Below are positions 16,496 to 23,514 of a stretch of 64,000 nt of DNA, in pieces. Both the position numbers and the translations under genes were made by a program. Numbering within the stretch: the stretch's first letter is position 1; each line of letters begins with the position of its first letter. This DNA comes from Lachnospiraceae bacterium UBA2860 (GTDB taxonomy: Bacteria; Bacillota; Clostridia; Lachnospirales; Lachnospiraceae). Under the pieces are notes generated by a model. The model was not told where the DNA came from, ran no database searches, and worked only from the letters and a program-made list of their open reading frames with translations. The stretch spans positions 34,624-98,623 of the forward strand of contig DEFE01000028.1 in the NCBI GenBank assembly GCA_002350625.1, written 5' to 3'.

Positions 16496-17887
16496 ATGAA
16501 TAATTACTACCTGGCAGTGGATCTGGGCGCCTCAAGCGGGAGGGTCATCGGAGGTTACATCGAAGACGGCCGTCTGATTCTGGAGGAGCTGCACCGCTTT
16601 GAAAACGGAATGACACGGGTAGACGGCTCGCTGTGCTGGGATTACAATCATATTTTCTCCGAGATTTTGAAAGGACTGAAAATCTGTGCGTCCCGGAAAG
16701 AAAAACCGGTGAGCCTGGGAATCGATACCTGGGGCGTGGATTATGTACTCCTTGACCCGGACGGACTTGTTCTCGGCAAAACATACGCTTATCGCGACGA
16801 CAGACTCGCGGGAATGGACAAGCGGGTCGATGAGATAATAAGTCCCGGGGAGCTGTACGCCAGAACCGGCCTGCAGAAAGCATCATTTAACACCATCTAT
16901 CAATTGACGGCTGACAAAGCTTACAGGCCGGACCAGCTGATGGCGGCAAGCTCTCTTCTGATGGTTCCGGACTACCTCAATTATCTTCTGACCGGAAAGC
17001 AATGCTGCGAGTATACGGAAGCTTCCACGACGCAGCTGCTGAAAACCGGGAAGGCAGCGTGGGACCTGGATCTGATCCGCATGCTCGGTCTCCCGGAAGG
17101 CATCTTCCTTCCGCTCGTACCGCCGGGCACCTTCGTCGGACAACTGAAGGAAGATCTGGCGAAAGAAATCGGTTTTCAGCTGAAGGTGGTCACGGTTGCT
17201 TCCCATGACACCGCTTCCGCCATCGCGGCAATACCGGAGCAGGGCGACAATTATATCTATATCAGTTCGGGCACATGGTCCCTCATGGGCGTAAGTCTCG
17301 ATACACCGATCTGTACGGAGGAAAGCCGAAAGGCCAATCTGACGAATGAAGGCGGCTACGCAGGCAGGATCTGTTATCTAAAGAACATTATGGGCCTTTG
17401 GATGATCCAGAACCTTCGCAGGGAAATGGCGCCGCACTTGAGCTACGGCGAAATCTGCGCACTGGCTGAAGCATGCGAGGACTTCCCTTCCAGAATCAAT
17501 GTGGATGACGCGCGTTATATGGCTCCTCAGAGCATGGCGGAGGAAGTCCGGAGCGACTGCCGCGAACAAGGTGTTCCGGTCCCCGAGACGCTGGGCGAAC
17601 TCAGCGCAGTGGTATACCACTCTCTCGCTGAGAGCTATGCGAAGGCGGCGGCGGATCTGGAGCGGATTACCGGGAGAACCTACAGCAAGGTACTGATTGT
17701 GGGCGGCGGTTCCAATGCTTCATTCCTGAACCGCCTGACAGCAGAGGCACTGCATAAGACAGTGAGCGCCGGACTGCAGGAAGCGACGGCTGCCGGCAAC
17801 CTGATGGTTCAGATGCTTGCTTCAGGAGAAATCAGCAGTTACGAAGAGGCAAAAGCGCTCATAAGAAATTCCTTCCCGTTTGCGTAA
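16496..17887 (+). CDS. rhaB: Rhamnulokinase-type sugar kinase (acts as fuculokinase?)
   Basis: A 463-residue FGGY-family kinase whose sequence looks like rhamnulokinase rather than E. coli FucK: YLAVDLGASSGRVIGG (phosphate-1 motif), CWDYNHIFSEI, LGIDTWGVDYVLLD, YAYRDDR, VASHDTASAIAAIP, YISSGTWSLMGVSL (adenosine/phosphate-2), NEGGYAG and IVGGGSNASFLNRLTA. It transfers phosphate from ATP to a ketose such as L-rhamnulose or L-fuculose. With fucI, fucU and an aldolase beside it and no rhaA, it presumably phosphorylates fuculose. It is the last gene of the operon and is followed at once by a strong terminator. Confidence 0.9.
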   Translation: MNNYYLAVDLGASSGRVIGGYIEDGRLILEELHRFENGMTRVDGSLCWDYNHIFSEILKGLKICASRKEKPVSLGIDTWGVDYVLLDPDGLVLGKTYAYRDDRLAGMDKRVDEIISPGELYARTGLQKASFNTIYQLTADKAYRPDQLMAASSLLMVPDYLNYLLTGKQCCEYTEASTTQLLKTGKAAWDLDLIRMLGLPEGIFLPLVPPGTFVGQLKEDLAKEIGFQLKVVTVASHDTASAIAAIPEQGDNYIYISSGTWSLMGVSLDTPICTEESRKANLTNEGGYAGRICYLKNIMGLWMIQNLRREMAPHLSYGEICALAEACEDFPSRINVDDARYMAPQSMAEEVRSDCREQGVPVPETLGELSAVVYHSLAESYAKAAADLERITGRTYSKVLIVGGGSNASFLNRLTAEALHKTVSAGLQEATAAGNLMVQMLASGEISSYEEAKALIRNSFPFA

Positions 17888-17891
17888 GCAA

Positions 17892-17939
17892 ATGCATCAA
17901 AAAGAAGCACACCACATGGTGTGCTTCTTTTTGATGCAT
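17892..17939. terminator. Strong bidirectional terminator
   Basis: A 23-bp inverted repeat (17892-17914 with 17917-17939) holds the stem GAAGCACACCA/TGGTGTGCTTC flanked by AAAAA and TTTTT, so a T-run follows the stem on either strand. It separates the fucose operon (rightward) from the kinase operon (leftward), whose last gene ends at 17966. Confidence 0.85.
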
Positions 17940-17965
17940 ATTTCAGCGCGGGGGTGCAGCCGCAA

Positions 17966-19240
17966 TCAGGGAATCTCCACTTTTACGATCGTTCCGCCCC
18001 CTTCCCTTGGGCTTATTGTCATTTTCCCGCGGCACATCATTTCAAGGCGCTGCCGGATATTTTTCAGGGCGATATGCGGCTCGCTGTCATCGGCAGCGCC
18101 GGTCCCCAAAGCGTCGAAATCAGCGCCGTCGTTTTCCACGACGATGACGCTCATGTCCTCCGTCTTCATCGTCCGGATGGAGATATGGAAGGATGCGGCA
18201 TCCGGGTCCATGCCGTGCTTGACGGCATTTTCGACGATGGGCTGCAGCGTCAGCGGCGGCACGCGGAAGTCGACATGCGGCGTGTCGTAGTCGACGAACA
18301 GGAAGTCCTCGAACTGTGCCTGTTCTACGGAAAGATAAGCGCGCGTGTGCTGCAGCTCCTCGGCAAAGGGGATGGGCTCCTCACTCGCGATCGCGGTGAA
18401 GTTCTTCCGCAGATAGGTGGTGAAATCAAGCGTGACCTGCTGCGCCAGATCGGCATCCTGTTTGCAGAGATAGTAGATGCTCATCATGGTGTTGTAGATG
18501 AAGTGCGGCCGCATCTGAAGGACCATGATGCTGGCGCGCTGATGGGCGATCTCCTCTTGCTGGCGCACATATTGTTCGACCTTGTCAAGCAGGATGAGCC
18601 CGAACATCGAGAGCGAGCTGAACGCGATGCTGAAGCCCAATAAGATAAATACCGAGACGAAGAAATGGACGCCCACGACGATTGTCATGGGAATCGTCGC
18701 GGTGAGAAATGCATAATAGTATCTTTTGGACAGTCTGCTCCGCCGGCGGACCGTGCCGATCAGGTTAAGGAGAAGCATCACCTCTATGTTCAGAATCACC
18801 AGCGAATACAGCGGTCCGCGCATCAGTTCGCGCTCCGGCAAGTAGTAGTAGAACAAGTCTGTAAAGGGAGAGATGTTCACCATGATGAAGAATATGAGCC
18901 ACAGAGCCATCATGGCGCGGAAGAGCGCGCTGTGCCGCCAGTCTTCTCCGCAGGAGTACAGCAGGAATAAGGTCATCAGGAGGAGGGGGATGCATGCGAG
19001 GAGCGTTTCGACATAATCGATAAAATACTGCACTGTTTCCATCCCCGGGCGCAGATAGATGAACCCGCTGATCATACTGATGGTGCAGTACAGCATAATG
19101 GTCAAAAAATAGATGATGAAGAAGCGCCTGCTTGTCCGGTCGCTGCCGGGCATCAGAAGAGCGATGCTTAATCCTATAAGCGTAAGCATCAGCGCAGCGC
19201 CGATCAGGATGAACTCGATTGGAAGCGCAAGTTCGCTCAT
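17966..19240 (-). CDS. LytS-like membrane sensor histidine kinase
   Basis: A 424-residue kinase with about six or seven hydrophobic segments in residues 8-230 and no extracellular domain of note. The His_kinase domain carries RASIMVLQMRPHFIYNTMMS, the phospho-accepting His lying in QMRPHFIYN, the hallmark of the LytS/YesM group. The ATP-binding half shows LQPIVENAVKHGM (N box) and GGGTIVKVEIP (G2-like). The ATG overlaps the stop of the XRE-REC regulator gene by 4 bases, which marks them as a cognate pair. The stimulus is unknown; kinases of this build often sense membrane-soluble signals or peptides. Confidence 0.85.
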   Translation of the reverse strand: MSELALPIEFILIGAALMLTLIGLSIALLMPGSDRTSRRFFIIYFLTIMLYCTISMISGFIYLRPGMETVQYFIDYVETLLACIPLLLMTLFLLYSCGEDWRHSALFRAMMALWLIFFIMVNISPFTDLFYYYLPERELMRGPLYSLVILNIEVMLLLNLIGTVRRRSRLSKRYYYAFLTATIPMTIVVGVHFFVSVFILLGFSIAFSSLSMFGLILLDKVEQYVRQQEEIAHQRASIMVLQMRPHFIYNTMMSIYYLCKQDADLAQQVTLDFTTYLRKNFTAIASEEPIPFAEELQHTRAYLSVEQAQFEDFLFVDYDTPHVDFRVPPLTLQPIVENAVKHGMDPDAASFHISIRTMKTEDMSVIVVENDGADFDALGTGAADDSEPHIALKNIRQRLEMMCRGKMTISPREGGGTIVKVEIP

Positions 19241-19836
19241 CTGCCCGTGCCTCCCGGGAAAAAGGGGTACCGCAGCTTTTTGAGCTGCTCCTGAACGCCC
19301 TCCGCCGTGATCGGTTTCAGCATGAAGCCGCTGGCCCCGGTGCTCCAGGCGTCGACGGCATAATCGCTGTAGGCTGTTAGAAATACGATGTTGGTGCGGG
19401 GATTGATCTCAAGCAGCTGCTGGCAGAGCTCGAGCCCGCTTATTTTTCCCATCTCAATATCCAGAAATGCCAGCGCGACAAGGTTTGCCCGCGCGTATTC
19501 GAGGGCCTCCGACGGCCGTGTGAAGCCCGTGACTGTCGCTCCCGGCATCACTGCTTCGAGGACGGGCAGCGCTCCGCTGAGGATGATCTTCCGATCGTCC
19601 ACGATAATCACATTGGGAGTTTCGTCACTCTCTGCTGCAGCGGAAAGCAAGGTGCCCGCATCGACGTTAAGGCACCTGGAGAGGCGCGAGATCATCGCCG
19701 CATCCGGCAGCCGGCTGCCATTTTCCCAGCGGGCAACCGTGGACCGTGTGACATAGATCTGCTCAGCCATTTCGCGCTGCGATAGTCCCCGTCCCGTCCT
19801 GATCTTTTTCAGTGTTTCTGCAAACAGCATGTTCAT
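19237..19836 (-). CDS. XRE helix-turn-helix / receiver-domain fusion regulator
   Basis: A 199-residue protein with a reversed architecture. Residues 1-60 are a Cro/cI-type helix-turn-helix (LKKIRTGRGLSQREMAEQIYVTRSTVARWENG cut here into its two helices), and residues 74-190 are a CheY-like receiver: acidic pair VIIVDDRK, phospho-acceptor Asp in FLDIEM, Thr in VFLTAYS and Lys in FMLKPI. Classical response regulators carry DNA binding at the C-terminus and use other folds. Phosphorylation by the overlapping LytS-like kinase would then control an N-terminal XRE domain. The gene lies 14 bp after the GGDEF gene, so three signalling proteins share an operon. Confidence 0.85.
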   Translation of the reverse strand: MNMLFAETLKKIRTGRGLSQREMAEQIYVTRSTVARWENGSRLPDAAMISRLSRCLNVDAGTLLSAAAESDETPNVIIVDDRKIILSGALPVLEAVMPGATVTGFTRPSEALEYARANLVALAFLDIEMGKISGLELCQQLLEINPRTNIVFLTAYSDYAVDAWSTGASGFMLKPITAEGVQEQLKKLRYPFFPGGTGR

Positions 19837-19850
19837 AGAGGGGACTCTCC

Positions 19851-20927
19851 TTATCTGCTTCTCCGGTCATTCTCAGACCGGCGGTAGAATTCCCGTTTAT
19901 CGGCAAGCATGTTGCTTTCAGCTTCGCTGACAAGGGCATACATATCCATTTCGCCCTGCGTCTTCTCGCGGACAGCCGTTCCGACAGATATGTGATACCC
20001 TTTTTTGGCCAGAACCTGCTTCAGCAGATCAATTTCAAAAGGCAGGTCCTCCGGCTTGCCGTCCACGCGGAAGGCCACGAACTCGTCACCGCCGACGCGG
20101 TACGTGTGCTCCTCGCCGAAGTCTTTCCGGATTTCGGCGGCAACTGCGCACAGCATCCTGTCTCCCGCCGGATGGCCTTCCCTGTTGTTCATTTCATGCA
20201 GGCCGTTGACGTCGGCATAGACGCAGATCAGGTTTGAAGCGCACAGACCCGGGTATCCCTTCAGCCGGGTCTCGTAATGGTTCCGGTTTTTTGTCCCGGT
20301 CAGGAGATCGGTCTGGCCCATGTATTCAATCTGTCTCGACTGGGAGAGCGCATGGATCTTGATGCGCATGATGAACAGGGTTGTGACAACGGCCACAACG
20401 CCGAAGGTGACCATATTCCAGATATCGCTTTCCGCCACATCCGGCGCCTTAAAACGGGCAACGATCGCGACGAATACGGCGACGGCTGCTCCGATGAGAG
20501 CCGTCAGTCTGATCGGGCGGTCATAGAACAGCAGCGGGGTCACCAGTAAAAAGGCGATGGCCGACACGGCTGCCTTCTCTGCGTGGAGGAGCGAAATGCG
20601 AATGCCGAATGTATACAGCAGAACCTCGAACAGAAAGACGAGCACCATGACAAGCGCCGGATACTTCGGCACGACAAAACAGGTGCAGAACAGAATCAGC
20701 AGCATCCCGGTAGCGCAGATCAGATAGGTCGTACTGTTCGTTGCGGCAAACCCGTTTGTAAGCATGCTCGCAATGTACAGCAGCAGAAACATCACGGCAG
20801 CAAGCTGGGAAAACAGCCTCAGCAGCTCCCGGTTTTCTTCATGCATCAAAGGGAGCAGCTGTTCATACTCCTCTTTTTCTACCCCTGCATAAAGAAACAG
20901 CTTTCCGATTTTTTGAATTCCTGACAT
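19851..20927 (-). CDS. Membrane-bound diguanylate cyclase (GGDEF)
   Basis: A 358-residue protein with six hydrophobic segments in residues 40-195 and a C-terminal GGDEF domain (DLLTGTKNRNHYE, VYADVNGLHEMNN, YRVGGDEFVAF). The active-site motif is intact, so it should make cyclic di-GMP from two GTP. No RxxD inhibitory site is visible at the usual place before GGDEF. There is no sensory domain outside the membrane. It is the first gene of the operon with the XRE-REC regulator and kinase, which ties c-di-GMP to that two-component system. The ATG is preceded by GGAG only 4 bases away. Confidence 0.85.
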   Translation of the reverse strand: MSGIQKIGKLFLYAGVEKEEYEQLLPLMHEENRELLRLFSQLAAVMFLLLYIASMLTNGFAATNSTTYLICATGMLLILFCTCFVVPKYPALVMVLVFLFEVLLYTFGIRISLLHAEKAAVSAIAFLLVTPLLFYDRPIRLTALIGAAVAVFVAIVARFKAPDVAESDIWNMVTFGVVAVVTTLFIMRIKIHALSQSRQIEYMGQTDLLTGTKNRNHYETRLKGYPGLCASNLICVYADVNGLHEMNNREGHPAGDRMLCAVAAEIRKDFGEEHTYRVGGDEFVAFRVDGKPEDLPFEIDLLKQVLAKKGYHISVGTAVREKTQGEMDMYALVSEAESNMLADKREFYRRSENDRRSR

Positions 20928-20932
20928 CTATC

Positions 20933-20960
20933 TCCATACCCCTTGATCAATCACTGTCAA
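20933..20960 (-). promoter_or_regulatory. Promoter of the GGDEF/XRE-REC/kinase operon
   Basis: On the minus strand TTGACA (20955-20960), a 16-base spacer and TATGGA (20933-20938). The predicted start of transcription falls within a base or two of the ATG at 20927, which would give an almost leaderless transcript. Confidence 0.5.
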
Positions 20961-20967
20961 TAACGAT

Positions 20968-21006
20968 CCCGGCACAGCAGCGGCACGATGATGCTGCGAT
21001 GCCGGG
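20968..21006. other. GC-rich stem-loop upstream of the GGDEF operon
   Basis: CCCGGCA/TGCCGGG (20968-20974 and 21000-21006) with an inner CAGCA/TGCTG stem. It stands between the corA stop and the GGDEF promoter. Without a T-run it is at best a weak terminator for corA; it may equally be a binding site or an RNA-stabilising hairpin. Confidence 0.35.
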
Positions 21007-21107
21007 CTTGTTAATTCAATTATCCTTTGATTCATTTCGATCGTCAAGGGAGGTTCCGTATTGTCACTTCTGTCTGCGAAAATGTCTCTTTACTTTCACA
21101 ATTGCCT

Positions 21108-22031
21108 TCACAGCCATTTCTTCTTCCTGAAGAGAATCAGGCAGAAGATGATGATGGCGATGCTCACCACAAACACGGCCGGATAGCCGTAGCGCCAGTC
21201 CAGCTCCGGCATATAGCGGAAATTCATGCCGTACCAGCCGACGATCAGCGTAAGCGGCATGAATATGGTGGTGACGACAGTGAGCAGCGTCATGATCCTG
21301 TTCTGCCGCACCTCCAGCTGCGCGTGATAGAGATCCCGCACCTGCGTCGAGTGATCGCGGAGAGACGCCGCGGAATCGCGCCGCCGCACCAGAAGATTCA
21401 TGAACAGGTGGATGTAGCGCAGGTTCTCCTCACTGAAGAAGCCGTTTTCATTCTCCTCGAGCTCCTGCGTCATATCGATGAGCTGCTCATAGTGCACGAG
21501 GAGGATACGGATATCGTTGTGAATCTCAATGACCCGTCCGAGGTCCTCCTGTCCCTCTGTGCCCAGGACGGCGTCCTCAATCCGGTTCAGTTCTTCCTCA
21601 TAGCTCTCCATAAGTGACAGGTCCCTGTCCACGATCTGTTCCAGGAAATCGTGCAGAAAGCGCTCCAGAGACGGCGTCCGCCATCTCTTCGTGCGGCGGA
21701 TGGTATCGATCATCTGCTCCGCCCTGCCGCTGTCGTCTATGAACACGATGCCCTTCTCGTCCAGCGCATATGCGAAGCAGAACTCTCTCTCCCCGATGTT
21801 CGCCCGGTCCGGAATCTGGAAGGTCCCGGTGAGCGAGTCGTAGTTGACCTCCGCCTTTGTATTGTAGATGTCCCCTGTATCCGGCTCCCACTCGATCCCC
21901 ATATCGAAGCGTTCCCGGTCCGCCGCCCATTCCGCCGTCGTGAGAACGGCCGCGTACTTATAGCCCGTCTCGTGAAACAATTCTTCCTTCGTGCAGGGCT
22001 TTGCGGTGTCCGTAAGAAGATAATAGCTCAT
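21108..22031 (-). CDS. corA: CorA-family magnesium/divalent-metal transporter
   Basis: A 307-residue channel subunit. The N-terminal two thirds are the acidic cytoplasmic domain with the long helices expected of CorA (ERFLHDFLEQIVDRDLSLMES, then EELNRIEDAVLG). Two C-terminal membrane segments follow, the first ending in the signature GMN (VGWYGMNFRYMPELDW), which forms the selectivity filter of the pentamer. A basic tail RKKKWL closes the protein. It would import Mg2+ along the membrane potential. The gene stands alone, with an AAGGAG ribosome site. Confidence 0.92.
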   Translation of the reverse strand: MSYYLLTDTAKPCTKEELFHETGYKYAAVLTTAEWAADRERFDMGIEWEPDTGDIYNTKAEVNYDSLTGTFQIPDRANIGEREFCFAYALDEKGIVFIDDSGRAEQMIDTIRRTKRWRTPSLERFLHDFLEQIVDRDLSLMESYEEELNRIEDAVLGTEGQEDLGRVIEIHNDIRILLVHYEQLIDMTQELEENENGFFSEENLRYIHLFMNLLVRRRDSAASLRDHSTQVRDLYHAQLEVRQNRIMTLLTVVTTIFMPLTLIVGWYGMNFRYMPELDWRYGYPAVFVVSIAIIIFCLILFRKKKWL

Positions 22032-22084
22032 GGCACCTTTCTCCTTTTCCGCCTGTGCGTGCTGCTTGGAAAATCACAGAACAA

Positions 22085-22093
22085 ATTGTACCA
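22085..22093 (-). promoter_or_regulatory. Extended -10 promoter of corA
   Basis: The minus strand reads TGGTACAAT, a TGn-extended -10 box about 55 bases upstream of the corA start codon. No good -35 hexamer is visible, as is common with extended -10 promoters. Confidence 0.45.
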
Positions 22094-22151
22094 CAGATCC
22101 GCGATGAAATCCCCCTGATCAGAATACGCGGCAGAAATATCCTGAGATCAA

Positions 22152-22180
22152 ATGAAAGAAGCCGTCCGCTGTGCTATAAT
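22152..22180 (+). promoter_or_regulatory. Promoter of the secreted Big-domain gene
   Basis: TGCTATAAT gives a perfect -10 (22175-22180) with TGn extension; ATGAAA at 22152-22157 matches the -35 consensus at 4 of 6 positions with a 17-base spacer. Initiation near 22187 leaves a short leader with GGAGG before the ATG at 22230. Confidence 0.65.
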
Positions 22181-22229
22181 GATGACAAATTGTGCGCCGC
22201 ACAGGAAGAAATAGTATGGAGGTTGAAAC

Positions 22230-23408
22230 ATGAAAAAAATCATTCTGCTCATGGCGATGCTGCTGGCCTTTGCCATTCCCGTATCTGCATCCGTGACAAC
22301 GGACGCAAAAAAGGCTTATAAGAAATATATGGGAGAAAATGGCGTTGTTTTTTACGCATATATTTACTTTGACAATGACTCTGTCCCTGAGCTGCTGATC
22401 GACGAGATGGGGATTCCGTCTCTGTACACTTATAAAAACCAGACGGTAACGCCCTACAAATATGCCACGGTTAACCGCTACTTTGAAGTGAGCGGCTACT
22501 ATAAAAAGAAAGGCTGCCTGGTACAGCAGCGCCTGACCGACACCGGTGCTTCGCGCTCGCTGATGACAACCTACTGGACGAGCAGCGGCACCGCCATTTA
22601 CAACAAGCTGCAGAAAAATGAAGTTCTGACAAGCGCGGGAAAGGTGCAGTCCGCAAAGTACACTTATAACAAGAAAAAATCCCACTACGCCTTCATGGGC
22701 AAGACGAAGATCAAAAAGGCATCCTTTACAAAAAAGCTGAAGGCCATCACGAACGGAAGAAAGCTCACAAAAATCTCCTGGAAGAGATATAAGGCGCCGA
22801 AGCTTAACATCAACAGGGATTTTGCCGATCTGGATCCGGGAGAAACGGTGCAGCTGCGGGTCAGCGGAATCAGCGGAACGGTGAAATGGACCTCAGACGA
22901 CAAGTATGTCGCAACAGTTTCATCGAAAGGACTTGTCACCGGGAAGAACCCGGGCACGGCAGTGATTACCGCTGTCGTGGGCGGTTCGTCGGCCTATTGT
23001 GTGGTCACCGTAAGAGAGGACGAAATAAAGGAATATGTCCACGACGACGAGTGGAACACAGATTATATCGCGACGATCGGATCTTCTTTCGGCGGGGAAG
23101 TCAGTTCCATCACGGCGGGCGGCAATGTGCTGACCATCTACGGCGGCGTCTGCCACCCCGACAGGGAGGGCGGAGACCGCGTCATGCGCAATTACTTTGG
23201 CGTCAACAAGTTCTATCTGACTTCCAAAACAGAATACAGCTATGAAGATTATTACAGCCAGGGGACTGTGTCGAAGGATGTCTTTATGGCGTATTTCATC
23301 GATGACTTCCTGGAGAACAGAAATGACTGCACCTTCCTCTATATCTTTGTGGAGGACGGCGTGGTGACGAGCATCACCGTCAGCTGCTTCGAGCCGCAGG
23401 TCGCCTGA
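22230..23408 (+). CDS. Secreted protein with one bacterial Ig-like (Big2) domain
   Basis: A 392-residue exported protein. Residues 1-22 are a Sec signal peptide ending PVSASV with no lipobox. Residues 24-190 are lysine/tyrosine-rich and contain a calcium-loop-like YFDNDSVPELLIDE, as in surface proteins with 'D-x-D/N-x-D' turns. Residues about 195-268 form a Big2-type domain (LDPGETVQLRVSG, VKWTSDDKYVATVSSKGLVTG, GTAVITAVV). A further C-terminal domain (270-392) is not recognised. No anchor, sortase motif or catalytic site is seen. It has its own promoter and terminator and is a monocistronic unit. Confidence 0.75.
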   Translation: MKKIILLMAMLLAFAIPVSASVTTDAKKAYKKYMGENGVVFYAYIYFDNDSVPELLIDEMGIPSLYTYKNQTVTPYKYATVNRYFEVSGYYKKKGCLVQQRLTDTGASRSLMTTYWTSSGTAIYNKLQKNEVLTSAGKVQSAKYTYNKKKSHYAFMGKTKIKKASFTKKLKAITNGRKLTKISWKRYKAPKLNINRDFADLDPGETVQLRVSGISGTVKWTSDDKYVATVSSKGLVTGKNPGTAVITAVVGGSSAYCVVTVREDEIKEYVHDDEWNTDYIATIGSSFGGEVSSITAGGNVLTIYGGVCHPDREGGDRVMRNYFGVNKFYLTSKTEYSYEDYYSQGTVSKDVFMAYFIDDFLENRNDCTFLYIFVEDGVVTSITVSCFEPQVA

Positions 23409-23437
23409 AAACGGCCGGCATCCCGGCACACGGTCAT

Positions 23438-23474
23438 AAAAAGAGCTTCCTCCGACAAGGGGGAAGCTCTTTTT
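23438..23474. terminator. Bidirectional terminator between convergent genes
   Basis: AAAAAGAGCTTCCTCC (23438-23453) pairs with GGGGGAAGCTCTTTTT (23459-23474), with one G-T wobble and a five-base loop. Runs of A and T at the two ends give a U-tail in both directions, serving the Big-domain gene and the MscS-like gene that ends at 23515. Confidence 0.85.
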
Positions 23475-23514
23475 GACAGGTTCGTTCGCTTACATCCGTT
23501 TCTGATCACGGTGA

